In this document: positions 24,219 to 35,090 of the stretch, one piece after another
How the letters are laid out: each line of letters opens with the position of its first letter
Numbering within the stretch: position 1 is the first letter of the stretch
Source: Thermothielavioides terrestris NRRL 8126
Taxonomy: Eukaryota > Ascomycota > Sordariomycetes > Sordariales > Chaetomiaceae
Assembly (NCBI RefSeq): GCF_000226115.1
Contig: NC_016458.1
Coordinates: 3,162,001 to 3,226,000 of the forward strand
Direction of reading: 5' to 3'
DNA length: 64,000 nt
Translations under genes and position numbers: made by a program
The notes under the pieces: model-generated
The model's input: only the letters and a program-made list of their open reading frames with translations
The model's database searches: none
What the model was told of the DNA's origin: nothing

Positions 24219-24793
24219 ATGCCTTCGCCGTTTGACAGCATCCCTCCATTTCCAGACAACCTTCGCCTTTCGCCCATCGCTGTCGTTTCGTATCAGAAAC
24301 TGCTCAGCGGCGACCGGGCGAGGCAGTCCGCGTCCTCCAAGCAGCCAAGACACATGCGGCTTCTTCTACCTCGACCTGCGAGGCACCCCCGAGAATGAGG
24401 CGCTCTTAACTCAAGTTGGAGCAGCTGCAGGACCTTGTCCGGGACACCTTCGCTGCACCGCTGCACGAGAAGCTACAGTACGCCCTCGAGCGAGGCGTCT
24501 CCCTGTTCGCTACAAGCCTGCCGGCACGGTCAAGACGACCGGCAAAGGACCAACGCCCAGACTCTTCCGAGTTCATCCGCATTAGCAAGGACCATCTTCA
24601 CGGCGTCATTCCGAGCAGGAGTTACCCGCGCCAGGTCGAGCAGCACAAACCTCTCCTGCAGTCCTTCACCAAACACGGCCATGCCTGCGGCTTGGTCTGC
24701 ACGCTCGCCGTGGAGCTCGGCCTGGAGGCTAACGCATTCGCCCTGCTGGACCTCTTCGACCTAGTTGCGGAAAGCCTTCCTCCTTCAGTTTGA
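24219..24793 (+). pseudogene. Frameshifted, 3'-truncated 2-oxoglutarate/Fe(II) oxygenase (isopenicillin-N-synthase-like)
   Basis: Three reading frames together spell the N-terminal half (DIOX_N region) of a fungal isopenicillin-N-synthase-like oxygenase. Pieces in order: FDSIPPFPDN...VSYQKLLSGD from 24219; GFFYLDLRGTPENEALLTQV near 24358-24417; EQLQDLVRDTFAAPLHEKLQ from about 24419; YKPAGTVKTTGKGPTP near 24512-24559; and DSSEFIRISKDHLHGVIPSR to 24793. At least four frame changes are needed, and there are no splice signals at the breaks. The sequence stops before the jelly-roll part, so the HxD..H iron site and the 2-oxoglutarate Arg are missing. I read it as a decayed gene remnant. It sits alone, next to no biosynthetic cluster. 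Confidence 0.82.
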
Positions 24794-25542
24794 AGAGATC
24801 GTAGGTTGTCCTATCATACTTAGTCCATTTATAAAACCCAAACCAAGCAGGCATTGAAAACCCATCCCGCTATCGGTAATGCACGTTGGGTAAGGCGCCA
24901 CTGTGGCATAGGAGAAAAGCCCAGCGGGGTTCAGAAAAAGAAAACAGCCCTTCCGATAATCTCCCTTGGTGATCTTAGCTCTTTGCTTTGGTATGCGGCA
25001 ACCAATGAATCGAGCAACAGCCCCAAGGGCGTAAAAGCGGGCTCGGCAGAAGAACGCTGGTCTTGACAAGCCAGCCCCAAGCAATTTCAGTAATGATTTC
25101 GATCTTCCCTTGTGACCTGAGACCACAGGACCCCGCGCCAATACGCCGAAGCCGCCAGTGTGAAAAATCGTTTGCCAACAGCACCGTGTCGTGGTTGAGT
25201 CGTGCTGCACGATCGCGTGTATGCAGCACGCTGCCGTTCCTTCCTTGTTTGTGCCGGTGTCAGGTATCCGTTATAGTGTCGTAAGATGGGGGTTGCTGAT
25301 CCTGATGCCCCTGCTCCCAAGCCGAATAAATGCACTGATTCCAATGCCGTGATGGTAGAACTCCGTTGTAGCCCCTTCGAGGATTGCTGTTGGCGATGCA
25401 ACAAGCCGAGATATACCGCCAACCTATGACTCCGAATGTGTGCTGTAACAGATGAAAAATATAGAAAGCGATAGGGAAAGGAGGAAAATTTGGCAGGAAA
25501 AAGAGGGTGCCAACCCCAAGAAACACGGAAATATCGGCGCAA
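24794..25542. other. Intergenic after the pseudogene
   Basis: I looked for the missing C-terminal half of the oxygenase here and did not find it. The region also holds the 3' flank of the next minus-strand gene. Confidence 0.5.
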
Positions 25543-27058
25543 CTACCGAATGTCCAGCTGGAACGGCTTGAAACGCCCGCCTATGGTAGCGCATCGGGGG
25601 CATTTCCTGCGCGCGCCTTGCTCGCCCATCAGAACATCAACACAGGCCTGACAGAGACCGCAAATGCACTCGGTACATGCATACGACTCCCTCAGCAATG
25701 AAACGCCCTGACAAGCAGCGCAGTAGATCTGTGTGTTCTGGGACGAATAGCTTGGCGACGAGTTCGACAAGCCCCGCGATCCCATGTGGAAATTATCTCC
25801 GCTTTCGCCGCTCTCGACCGACGGAAACGGTTCAGGGGCTTCAGGGTTGTAAGACGGAGGCGTGAGAGCTCGCTGGAGGGGGGAGGCTTGGTAGTTTGCA
25901 AAGGCGCCCTGCGTGAAGGGCGGCAGGGACGACCTCTGGATGGATACCGGCGATTGCGGCATCTGGCTCGTCAGGCGCGGGTCGAGCATCGAAGGGAACC
26001 TGAGACTCACAGGAGTTCTGTCCTCATCTATGTCTTCCGTTGCCGACGCTGCCGCATCGATCAGATCCTCCCAGCGCTTACCAAAATCCCCCGACGGCTC
26101 GGCCGAGAGGGCCTTCCGATCGTGGCCGCCAGGCCGCAGCAAGTCAGCGTTGCCGTCGTTCTGTATTCGACGGAGCCAGTCCGACCCTGGGCCTTTTGAT
26201 TTCCTTCTATGGTGAAACCTTTTGGAAATCGACTGTTTCCGCGGCCGATTGGGCCCGAGAGGCCTGTGGAGCGGCGGGAGCGTAGAGGACCGGCCGGGAG
26301 GCGAATTGGCCATGATGGAAGGGAGCAGATCGCGTTGTCTCGCAGATTCGAGACTGGGAAGCGGCGCACTTGTCACGTCGGGCGGCGATAAGTGTATTGG
26401 CGGGAGTTCAACGGACGACCTAGAGATCCTGACCCCCTCTGTGTCTGAGTGCCAGTCCTGCTGTCACCAGGAGTCAGCAAGCTTGCAATGCACTGCGCTT
26501 AGCGAGCGAAGCCAAATACTCACCCCGTCTGAATCCCACCCAAGGTCGCTTTTATGGTTGTGCAGCTGAGCGAGCGCAGCAGCGGCTGGGTACATGGTGC
26601 CCCCAGCATATTCATCAAACCTCCGTGGAGTCCCGGGGCCGTTGGAATCATCTCGCCGGAAGTCGTGCGAAGGTCCCTTGGTCGGGTGCGCATGGGGCGG
26701 ACCCGAGCTAGGCTGTGCTTGCTGTCGCTCGCTCGGTGAGGTGTTGATCATGAGCAAGAAGCTCTCCTCGGTTGCGGGCAGCTTGGCAATATAGTGCTCG
26801 GGGTGTGCGCGACGGATGTGCTCCTGCATGGAGCGGTAGCGTTTCTCCTGAAATTCGTGCTGCGTCAGTATTATGCACGAGTATCTCGAGGCGCTGCGGC
26901 GGTCCGCTTTGAAAGGAATTCGGGTGGCGACAGGAGCGACTCACCCCAATGCAGCGCTTGCGGCAGCTGGAGCCATCCTGGTTGCGCAGCGGGCAGACGA
27001 CCTCATTGTTCGCATCGGTGATCGAAAAGGACGATGTCAAGGACGACCTCGGCGGCAT
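25543..27058 (-). CDS. Protein with N-terminal zinc-finger-like and C-terminal RING-like Cys motifs
   Basis: Exons on the minus strand are 26945-27058, 26524-26847 and 25543-26460, all phase 0, giving 451 residues. The N-terminus (MPPRSSLTSSFSITDANNEV) is followed by CPLRNQDGSSCRKRC...MQEHIRRAHPEHY, which has the C..C..H..H spacing of a C2H2-like finger and is split across exons 1 and 2. The middle 290 residues are Ser/Pro-rich and disordered with a basic patch (KQSISKRFHHRRKSKG). The C-terminus has eight Cys in CAAC...CTECICGLC..C......CPRC, a compact RING-like arrangement, ending FKPFQLDIR. A nuclear or ubiquitin-related role is possible but not shown. The exon 3 acceptor is CAGCAG, so a three-base splice variant is possible. 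Confidence 0.85.
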
Positions 27059-29270
27059 CTTCAATGTTCGGCCGGCTTCAACCCCGCCGTGAGATGAACT
27101 TCAAGCTTGGGGCGGCGTGTATCGAGGGGCGCTGGTGGGGAGGTGTGAGCGATGGATTGATAGCTTCTATCCGATAAGATAGATAGCAGGTAAAATCGCA
27201 GCGGTGCTCAATTGAGATGTTGGTAGCCTTTGATGGCAAAAGCTATCATGTTTAACCTGCACTGGCTTTGAGCTCCGGAAGATGCGTTCAAGGGCTGCAG
27301 TCATCGAGAAGTGAGCTCCAAAGCTTTCTCGCCAGGTGTAACAGGCGGTGTTTCGAAGAAGAATAGGGAGGGCAGGCGGTGGCAACGACCTGCGGGCAAG
27401 AACAGCCCTGGGGGACAGTGCATGGCGCAGCTCCCATGGAGAGCGGGGAGCGGAGCGGGGACAGGATGCAGGCATGGACCCGGCTGGGATAACAGGTGCT
27501 TGGCGACTCGATCCCAGCCGACGGAAGCCCCGACCTACCACCCACAAGCTCCGCAGCTTACACTAACGTTACCTACCTTGACAGCAGACCGTGGCTTTGC
27601 ATGTGAGTCCAATAGTCAGCTTCAAACGACCCAAAAGAGAGACATTAACTACCTGGTATGGATGCTGGGCGGTTTTTATCAATCCCTAGGTAGACATGCC
27701 TTCCTTTAACTATCATCAGTCAGACTCCGTTTTTAAATTCAATCAGTCCAGTTCAAGCGTAACGTCATCCCTGCTGAGTTAATGTAACTTAGTGAAGAAC
27801 CAGCTTGCTGGGGCTTCGGCTGTGAGGAATCGAGCTAACAGGCGCAGCGTCATAGGACCGACACCGATAGGGAAAAGCGGGACGATCACCGATACGGAAT
27901 ACAAAGGTGAGCTTCAGTAATCCGTACCTCCCGTGTACCCAGCACACATCCCGTTATGCCGCAATAAGTCCGGTTGAGAAATCCGGCTTCGGATGTGTCT
28001 ACCTACTGCGTACATACTCTTCTCATGACGCAAGTCTCTCATGACTACCGCGTAACTGTAGTGCCTGTCCACCTTTTTTCAGGACTGCCTTAGCTCGTGG
28101 ATGGGTGGATGGCTGCAGCAGAGGTACAGTACGGTGATCCGTGCATGATTTTTGTGACAGCATGGATTCTTGGCATCCTGGCACTTTCAGGGCGCCTCGT
28201 CGGATTTGAACTGTCAGCAAACGAGTCGGGCAAGTACCTGGCAGGAAAATCAGATCCGTTTGGCCCTGAACATCGGCATTCATTGCTCTGAATCTCTGAG
28301 AAGCAATTGGCTGGAATCGGATGACGGAACTCGCCAATGACGAGGATGGCTGGCTTTCTTGACTCGGACGAGGAGCGGGTCGCAAAGCACCCGGAACTTG
28401 GTTGGAAGGTGGGGGTTGCTCATGCTCTTCACTTCACGGTGGGTGTCATGGCTAACAGAGCCTACGATTGGATGATGGAGGGGCGCTGCTGGGATCCTGT
28501 AGCTTCCCTGGTCAGCAACGGGCAAGCTGTCGAGGAGCTCTGCTTTTGCCTGCTGGACGCAAATACCATGAGCACAAAGCGAGACAGCAAGCTCGGCAAC
28601 CCAGGTGCGAATCCCGGACCTCGACCACCCTTCAACGCCATTATTAGTGTATTGTCTGTTTCCCGGATTCCTCCGTAAGGTCCAGAAGCATCGACCGCAT
28701 CGAGTAAGTTACCCTGTGCGTACATACTGTGTAGTGAAGGTATACAGGATGGGGCGTGTGTGGCAGTGGGAAAGTCGGAAATGCGCGGCGGTTTCTTTAT
28801 CACAGCACAGCCTGCACTCTCACAACGAACCATGTAATCCTGGTGTGGCACTCACAGGCCGCGAACGTGGTTTGCAGCTCTGGAACCCTCTACGAGCGTA
28901 CTGCGTACACTACCTAGGTAGGTAACCAAGATTAGGTGTGTGCCACCATCTCCGCCATGCTGGTTGAGGATGTGAGGGGTTGTACAAAAGATTCAGAGCA
29001 CAACGCTTCCAGGGCATGACCAGGCGGGGTGCAATGGAACAACGGCTACCTGTTGTTGGCGACTCGTACTGACGGTACTGGGGTATCAAACGCCGGCGTC
29101 ATTCTTCTGTACCGGTGATTCTCTGTCGTCACTTTTATGCAACAAAGTTTGAGATCCCCTCCACCCATCTAGTCATCCTCGACAACTCCAATCATCATCA
29201 AATAAGTCATACCAAAGGAGGGCGGCACTCCCAAGCGCAAAACAAGGCCCAAAAGACCAGCATACCTGGA
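27059..29270. other. Intergenic, 2.2 kb
   Basis: Promoter of the zinc-motif gene and 3' flank of the penta-EF-hand gene. It contains one TAACGTTA palindrome (27564-27571) and a CTGCGTACAC..CCTAGGTAGGTAA word (28899-28925). A GTGCGAATCCC tRNA-like arm near 28606 lacks a cloverleaf. No gene is supported. Confidence 0.5.
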
Positions 29271-30453
29271 TTACCTCAGCTGGCGCAGAATCTCGGTCAA
29301 GAAGTCCTCGAAGCTCAGAGTGATGTAGCCGTCCCGGTCGTCGTCGTAGCGCTTGAACACGTCGGTCATGCGCTTCAAGCTGATGCAGGCCTGCACAAAC
29401 AGGTCGAAGCTCATGACGCCCTCGTTGCGCTTGTCGTAGGTGCGGAAGAGAGTCTCGACGAAGCGGTCGCTGAGGCGGTACCGGAAGGCGACGAGCGCGT
29501 TGCTAAACTCGTCCAGACTGATGTTGCCAGAGCGGTCCGTGTCGAAGCGGTCAAAGAGCGACCGCCACGAGGCCAGGAAGGACCACAGGCCGCAGAACTC
29601 CTCGAAACCAATGGTGCCGCTGCGGTCGCTGTCGAACATGCGGATCATCATGCGCACCGTCTGCGGGTCGAACGCAGTCCAGTCGCCGTTGACGAGCGCC
29701 GCCGAGAGCTCTCTCTCTGACAGTTGACCGGTACCTGTACGTAAAGCGTTATGTGTAAGCGGCCGTTCAGTAAGTATCGGCAAAAAGGGGCCAGGGGCTG
29801 CGCAGACGCCGAGACCCCCAGAAGGGCAGGAGCACTCACCATCTTTATCCACCGCTCTGAAAAGCGGCAGCAGAGTCGGATCAATGGAGCTGTCGCGCGG
29901 CGCAGGACTCGGCGGTGGCCTCGAGGAAGCGGCGGGGAGGTTGTGATGGACCGGCCGGGCCGTGGCAGTAGGTGGCGGACTCATGCCAAAGCGGTCGGGC
30001 GGCGGCTGGGTGTGGCTCGGTGATAGTCGCTCTTGCGGGCGCGGACCGTACGGATCAGAAGAACCTCTGTGGTCTACAGGGCGAGGCGGCGGCGGCTTGT
30101 TCTCGTATCTTGAAGAAGGGTTCGAGACCGAGGTAGAGACGGGAGACTTGACGGTTCCTTTCTGCAGGAGGCGGGGGTTAGCCTCTGGAGAGAGCTGGCA
30201 ACAGAGAGCAGGCAGCAGCGCGGTGGACTGAGTGTCAGTGGAAGAGGTCGCGACTCACTTGCTCAGGCTCCGCGAATCTAAACGCGTTCAGCGTTAGCAG
30301 GGGACTCTGGTCGCGGATGTGCGAATGGCAAAGGGTGCCGTCGCGATAGCGGGGCTTGCGCTGGGCCTGGAGAGTCGTTTACAGCAGCAGCGCAATCTTT
30401 TGCATTACTCACCTGGGCAGCTCGTCTGGGTTGTACGGTCGGTTGTACGCCAT
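29271..30453 (-). CDS. Penta-EF-hand calcium-binding protein (ALG-2/Pef1 type)
   Basis: Exons on the minus strand are 30413-30453, 30259-30277 (19 nt), 29840-30161 and 29271-29734; phases 2, 0 and 1 close to 281 residues. The N-terminus is a Pro-rich disordered region starting MAYNRPYNPDELPRFAEPEQ. The C-terminal 165 residues hold five EF-hands: DKDGTGQLSERE (split by intron 3), DSDRSGTIGFEEF, DTDRSGNISLDEF, a degenerate YDKRNEGVMSFDLF, and the fifth-hand segment YDDDRDGYITLSFEDF. This is the penta-EF-hand layout of ALG-2 and yeast Pef1. Members dimerise through hand five and act in calcium-dependent membrane or budding processes; the partner here is unknown. Confidence 0.93.
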
Positions 30454-31959
30454 GTTTGCTGATGTGCGTTGGTCACAGCCGAGCGCGAGATCGTCGCCGG
30501 TTGTACTCCTGAAGGTGTGTCAGGGCCAGGAGGGAGGCGAGAGGGGGTTCCTCCTGGATCAGAGGCCGAGCCGTCGCAAGGCAGCAGGTGGGATTTAACT
30601 AACGTTAAGCAACCTGCCAGCCTGTCGATCCAGCGAACTCAGCCGCAAACTAACTCGCTGCAACACGCCGTCGCAACTCCTTCCTTGACAATCACCCCGC
30701 AGAGAGAATACGGGGACTTCACTGTCAAAACCGGGAAGGGTTCCACTCGAATCGTCTGTTCTTCACTTCGTGATGGACTCGGGCTTCAGAATCCGCGCGC
30801 GTCCTGGCAGGCAAGCGTTCCCAGTGGCCAGTGGGGTTCACGGGAGCCAGGTTAGCTCAGTGTGCAAACCCCGCGGCGGCGTTTCAGAAACCGGATCTGG
30901 ATGCGTCCGCACAGCGGACACACCAGTCTGCCAGAGGTACTTCAGGGATGGTAACCACATATGCGTAGCAACCGAATGAGCCCATGTGATTCGATTGCTA
31001 AATGTTGTATCTTACAGGGACAGTCACTGGGCTGACGTTGTAAGGCAACCTGGAAGTGTGCAACCCGTTCATACCAAGTACATGTTCTTTCACAGAAATT
31101 ACTGAGATAGGGTTAATCCGTGGGCGCACGTGGGCGATGCGCCTTGCCCACCAAGCCTCCACAACAGCGCGTTCCAAGGGTGACCAGGGTCCAGGTCCAA
31201 GTTTTAGGGCGTCTTGGCGTCCGGTGTCCCGGGTTTCAGGGCGTTGTGGCAAATTTGCAGACAGCCCCCGTTAGTTACGTTAACGTTACAGTCAAGTAAT
31301 CCGTCCACGAGGCCAATACAGAGCTGTATTGTACGTACGCAGTTCAAACTGCCACTGTTCTCTTGTCATCGGATGGAATGTCCTACTGTATAAGCATGCC
31401 AGTAGTTATACTCAGTCCTTCCACCCTGCCTAACATAGAGATAATTGGCACGATTAACAATGTATAACTTCATTGTAGCCTGGTTGTTCATATTCTTGCT
31501 GCGGACTGGGGCAAACGACGGCTTCGAATGAGGTGATACCCGGGCCGAAGCACGCTCTTATAAATTTCTCCACTAACGTTTACTTCAGCGATGCCTCGTC
31601 GCGTGCAAACACCGCATACAACCTGGAAGTTTCGGAGCTCCACGCGGTAGGAGCAGTCTCAGGTTATATGAAAAAGCAAGAGCGTGTGTGTGAGTGTGTG
31701 TATCTCAACTCAGGCTTGTTGAAATGCTTCACGTTCCCTGACCTCGCTGGATTATTGCTGTAGAAGCGCTTTGTCCCGCTCGCTTGGACTCGGGGGAACA
31801 TCAAACTCACGGATGAGGCGAGGTGCATGACCGGGCATTGACCTTGTACCAACTCTAAACTGTCTGAAGCCAGCATCGCACAGGCGCAACGGGTACCGAG
31901 CGATCATCTAAAGTCCTTTTCTTGGATCCGGTTTGTGGAGCCCTCCGTGAGGTACGAGG
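30454..31959. other. Divergent intergenic region, penta-EF-hand / ChaC-like
   Basis: 1.5 kb between divergent starts. Two TAACGTTA palindromes at 30600-30607 and 31281-31288. No gene seen. Confidence 0.55.
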
Positions 31960-33308
31960 ATGTCTGTCGAAGACCCTTCCGCTCAGACTGGGGAGTTCTG
32001 GCTGTTTGGATACGGGTAAGTGATGCGACCTGGGACCCGTCCTCACAGCGTAGAGTTGGCGAAACTGACCCGGGTCCGAGCAGGAGCTTGATTTGGAAAC
32101 CACCGCCGCATTTTGGTAGCCCTGCCCGGTCCTCTCGGCTCAAAACCCACAGGCCCCCTTCCCCATGGGATGGATGTCTGGTTCGGTAAGGTGAGAGCTG
32201 ACCGGGTCAAGACAGGAGAATTCCAGGCTGGGTGACCGGCTATGTCCGGAGGTTCTGGCAAGTAGGTCGACCTGCCACCCTGCCGTGGCCCGTTTCCCCC
32301 TTTTCTCCCCGTTCCCCGGCCATCGACCCGCCCTGCTCCTCGCCCCCTTCCCCCCTTCCCCCCCTGACGTTTTCCTCGCCAATGCCCCGGATCCATTCCG
32401 TTCCCCGATACCCGTCCCGAGGCTTCTCGATCGGATTTTCCATATTAACCAAATTATAGGCAAGGTAGTTCAGCCTCATCCTGTGACTGTTGCTTCTCCC
32501 AAGACTCCCAACCACATTTCGGGCGCGGTCAGGTGTCTGGATCCCAAATTTCGAGCCAGACCTCCGTGATGATTCTCTCCCTGCCACCGCCACGCTCAAT
32601 GGCGTAAAAGCTGACCTTCCTCCCCCGCCCCCCAACAGCCAAGACCACCGCGGCACTCCCGAGGCCCCAGGCCGCGTCGTCACGCTGATCTCGCGCTCCT
32701 ACTGGGAGCAGCTGACCGACCACCACGACGCGGCGCCCGAGAAGGTCTGGGGCGTAGCCTACCGCATCACGCCGGACCGCGTGGCCGAAGTCAAGCAGTA
32801 CCTCGACATCCGCGAGATCAACGGGTACACGATCCACTACACGCCCTTCTTCCCGGCGCCCGGCGTCGACCCGGAACTCGTGCCGCAGCACGGGCCCTTC
32901 CAGACGCTGGTGTACATCGGCACGCCCGACAACGATCAGTTCGTCGGGCCGCAGGACCCGCAGCAGCTGGCCGAGCACATCTACCGCAGCGAAGGCCCCA
33001 GCGGCCTGAACCGGGACTACCTGTGGGCACTGGAGCAGGCCCTGGACGAGCTGAGCCCCGAGAGCGGGGACGCGCACGTCACGGACCTGTCGAACCGGGT
33101 TCGGGCGATCGCGGCGCGGGAAGAGGAAAAAGAGAAGAAGAAAAGAAGAAGCACCGGGCCTGACGCCGAGATCATGAGTCCGCCCCTTCCTGTCCGCGTC
33201 GGCCCGGAACAGGTGCTGCAGCGGGAGCAACAGCATCATGAGCAGCATCACGACTTCGGGAGGGCCAGCAGCGTAGATGAGCAAGAAGAGACAGAGAAGA
33301 CTTCGTGA
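31960..33308 (+). CDS. gcg1: ChaC-like gamma-glutamylcyclotransferase (glutathione-specific)
   Basis: Cleaves glutathione to 5-oxoproline and Cys-Gly in the cytosol. Exons 31960-32015, 32084-32115, 32212-32257 and 32639-33308 give about 267 residues. The signature FGYGSLIWKPPPHF spans exons 1-2; DRRIPGWVTGYVRRF is in exon 3; DHRGTPEAPGRVVTLI, WGVAYRI and REINGYTIHYTPFFP are in exon 4. The acceptor of exon 3 is AAG. The obvious GT donor after FWQ (32262) is phase 0 and does not fit the phase-2 start of exon 4, whereas a GC donor (GCAAGT at 32258) fits exactly; the fourth junction is therefore uncertain. The C-terminal 80 residues are basic then Gln/His/Glu-rich and not part of the fold. Confidence 0.88.
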
Positions 33309-34212
33309 CGAAGTGAAGGAGGACAGCATCTCAACGAGAAAACAGAAATCAGCTACGAGGTTGCATCCCCCGTCCCCCTCATGCCTTCTCCGATGTTCGG
33401 GTTGCCTGTGGCTACCCGTCATCCTCACTGTCTGTTCCTTTTCCTGGCCCACCGTTTCCCTCCCTGTCATCCGCCTTCATGGTTTCCTGTCCGCGTGCAG
33501 ATATTGCACGGCAATGCCAACGTTTTCTCCACGTGTCACCTTAGCATAACGTAAGACTCAACCTCAGATCACATCCTCCATCTGCCCACAAGTGTGGCAA
33601 GGAAATGTCAACATCTCGGTATGGTCTCATAGTGGCTTGATCCATGATTCCTCGACAGTCATCATGCCCCGTTTTTGCCCTGCCCGCCTACCTTTTGATC
33701 GGTAACCCACCACCCAGATGCGTCATGAAATAGGGGACAATCAGTTCTCTTAACAGGAAATAAGGCGAGGCAAAGGGGTGAAGGAACATGACGAAAACAT
33801 AAAGCACTCAACAAAATGAACAACAGCAAACAACGGGAAGGAAAAGAAGCGATATATTCGTTCATACCGAGGCCACCATGGAGATCTCGGGTTCAGTAAG
33901 TCGGACCGGCCGAAGACGACAGAAGGCTGATCAGGAAAAATGAGAAAAAAAGCATGAGGCCTGAGCAAGCGAGAAAAGAACAGAACACGCAGGGGTATCT
34001 TGCGGGTGGATCGTTCACAGAGCAGCAACGCCTGATCGTACAGAATCCTCGACATGGCGAGCTTGAGCAAGCAAGGGGTGGGCGGAGGAGAGGCTCAAGG
34101 TGTGTTGATGTTCTCTTGTCGTCGGCGATTTTCTATCGGTTACTGTTCTCTCAAGCTCCGTTTCGGCTTGGTCCTTTCGAAGGAGGTCTTCAGGATTCGG
34201 TGCCGGCGTCTC
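33309..34212. other. Convergent intergenic region
   Basis: 3' flanks of the ChaC-like and RRM genes; pyrimidine-rich near 33360-33480. No gene seen. Confidence 0.55.
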
Positions 34213-35090
34213 CTAATATCCGCCCTGACCCGGACCTTGGTTCGGCAGCTGAGGGGGTTGGCCTTGCTGAGACGGGTCGGGGTACCCGTAGGGCTGCCCC
34301 GTCCAAGCTGTCCCTTGTCAGGCCTTCTCGGTCCCTTCACGCGTGCTTTTCCGCTCACATACCTTGCAGGGGAACGGCGTATCCGGCCGGGGCGGGCTGA
34401 ACATAGCCTCGCCCATACGGCTGAGGGTAGATATTCGGCGGCATCCCATATGGCTGATGGGTGCCGTACGCAATTCCGGGCACGGGGCCGCCGGCCATGG
34501 GCATAGACTGGAATCCGCCTCGGCCATAACCGGTCGGGACACCACCCCGCCCGCTGCCACCCTTGGGACCGGTGTCTGAGGCTTTGTCGACACGGATTTG
34601 CCGTCCATCGAACCTGAAGCGGCTGGTTAGACGCGGACCACCGGAAGCAACGGCATTCAGATCTGGCGAGCAGATACTCACTCGACATTGTTCATCGCGG
34701 ACATGGCTCTTTGGGCATCCTCTTCGTTTGTGTATCGCACGAAACCGAAGCCCCTACTCCGGCCAGTGTCGCGGTCTTTGACGACAACCTAAATCAAGCG
34801 GCTCGTTAGGTTTCCTTTCCAACCCGGCAGACGACACGATACCCATCATCAGCAGCAGCCCTCGGATGCGAGGACTCGTGGAGCTGGGGCAACGAATAAA
34901 GGAGGCAGCACCAAACGAAAGCGCACCACAAACATACTGCTTCTTCCACCACGCCGAACTCTTCAAATTTCTGCCTCAATGTCGCCTCTTCTGTGTGCCA
35001 TGCCAGGCCGCTACACACAAGTTAGTGGCCCGCTCCCCAACAGCGGACGGGAGAATGCGAGTTGCCCTACCCGATAAACAACTTGGACAT
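34213..35090 (-). CDS. Glycine-rich RRM RNA-binding protein
   Basis: Exons on the minus strand are 35071-35090 (20 nt), 34938-35010, 34682-34788, 34363-34613 and 34213-34307; phases 2, 0, 2 and 1 close to 181 residues. One RRM fills the first 80 residues: RNP2 LFIGGL (split by intron 1) and RNP1 RGFGFVRY, with VKDRDTGRS between. The tail is rich in Gly, Pro, Tyr and Gln ([20 protein letters not shown], then [17 protein letters not shown]) and ends GPGQGGY. This matches cold- or stress-inducible glycine-rich RNA-binding proteins that act as RNA chaperones. The gene is divided far more than its size needs, and open-frame scanning sees only pieces. Confidence 0.93.

Noticed and set aside
28551..28640. 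tRNA-like T-arm (GTGCGAATCCC)
   Set aside because: No matching acceptor, D or anticodon stems could be folded on either strand.
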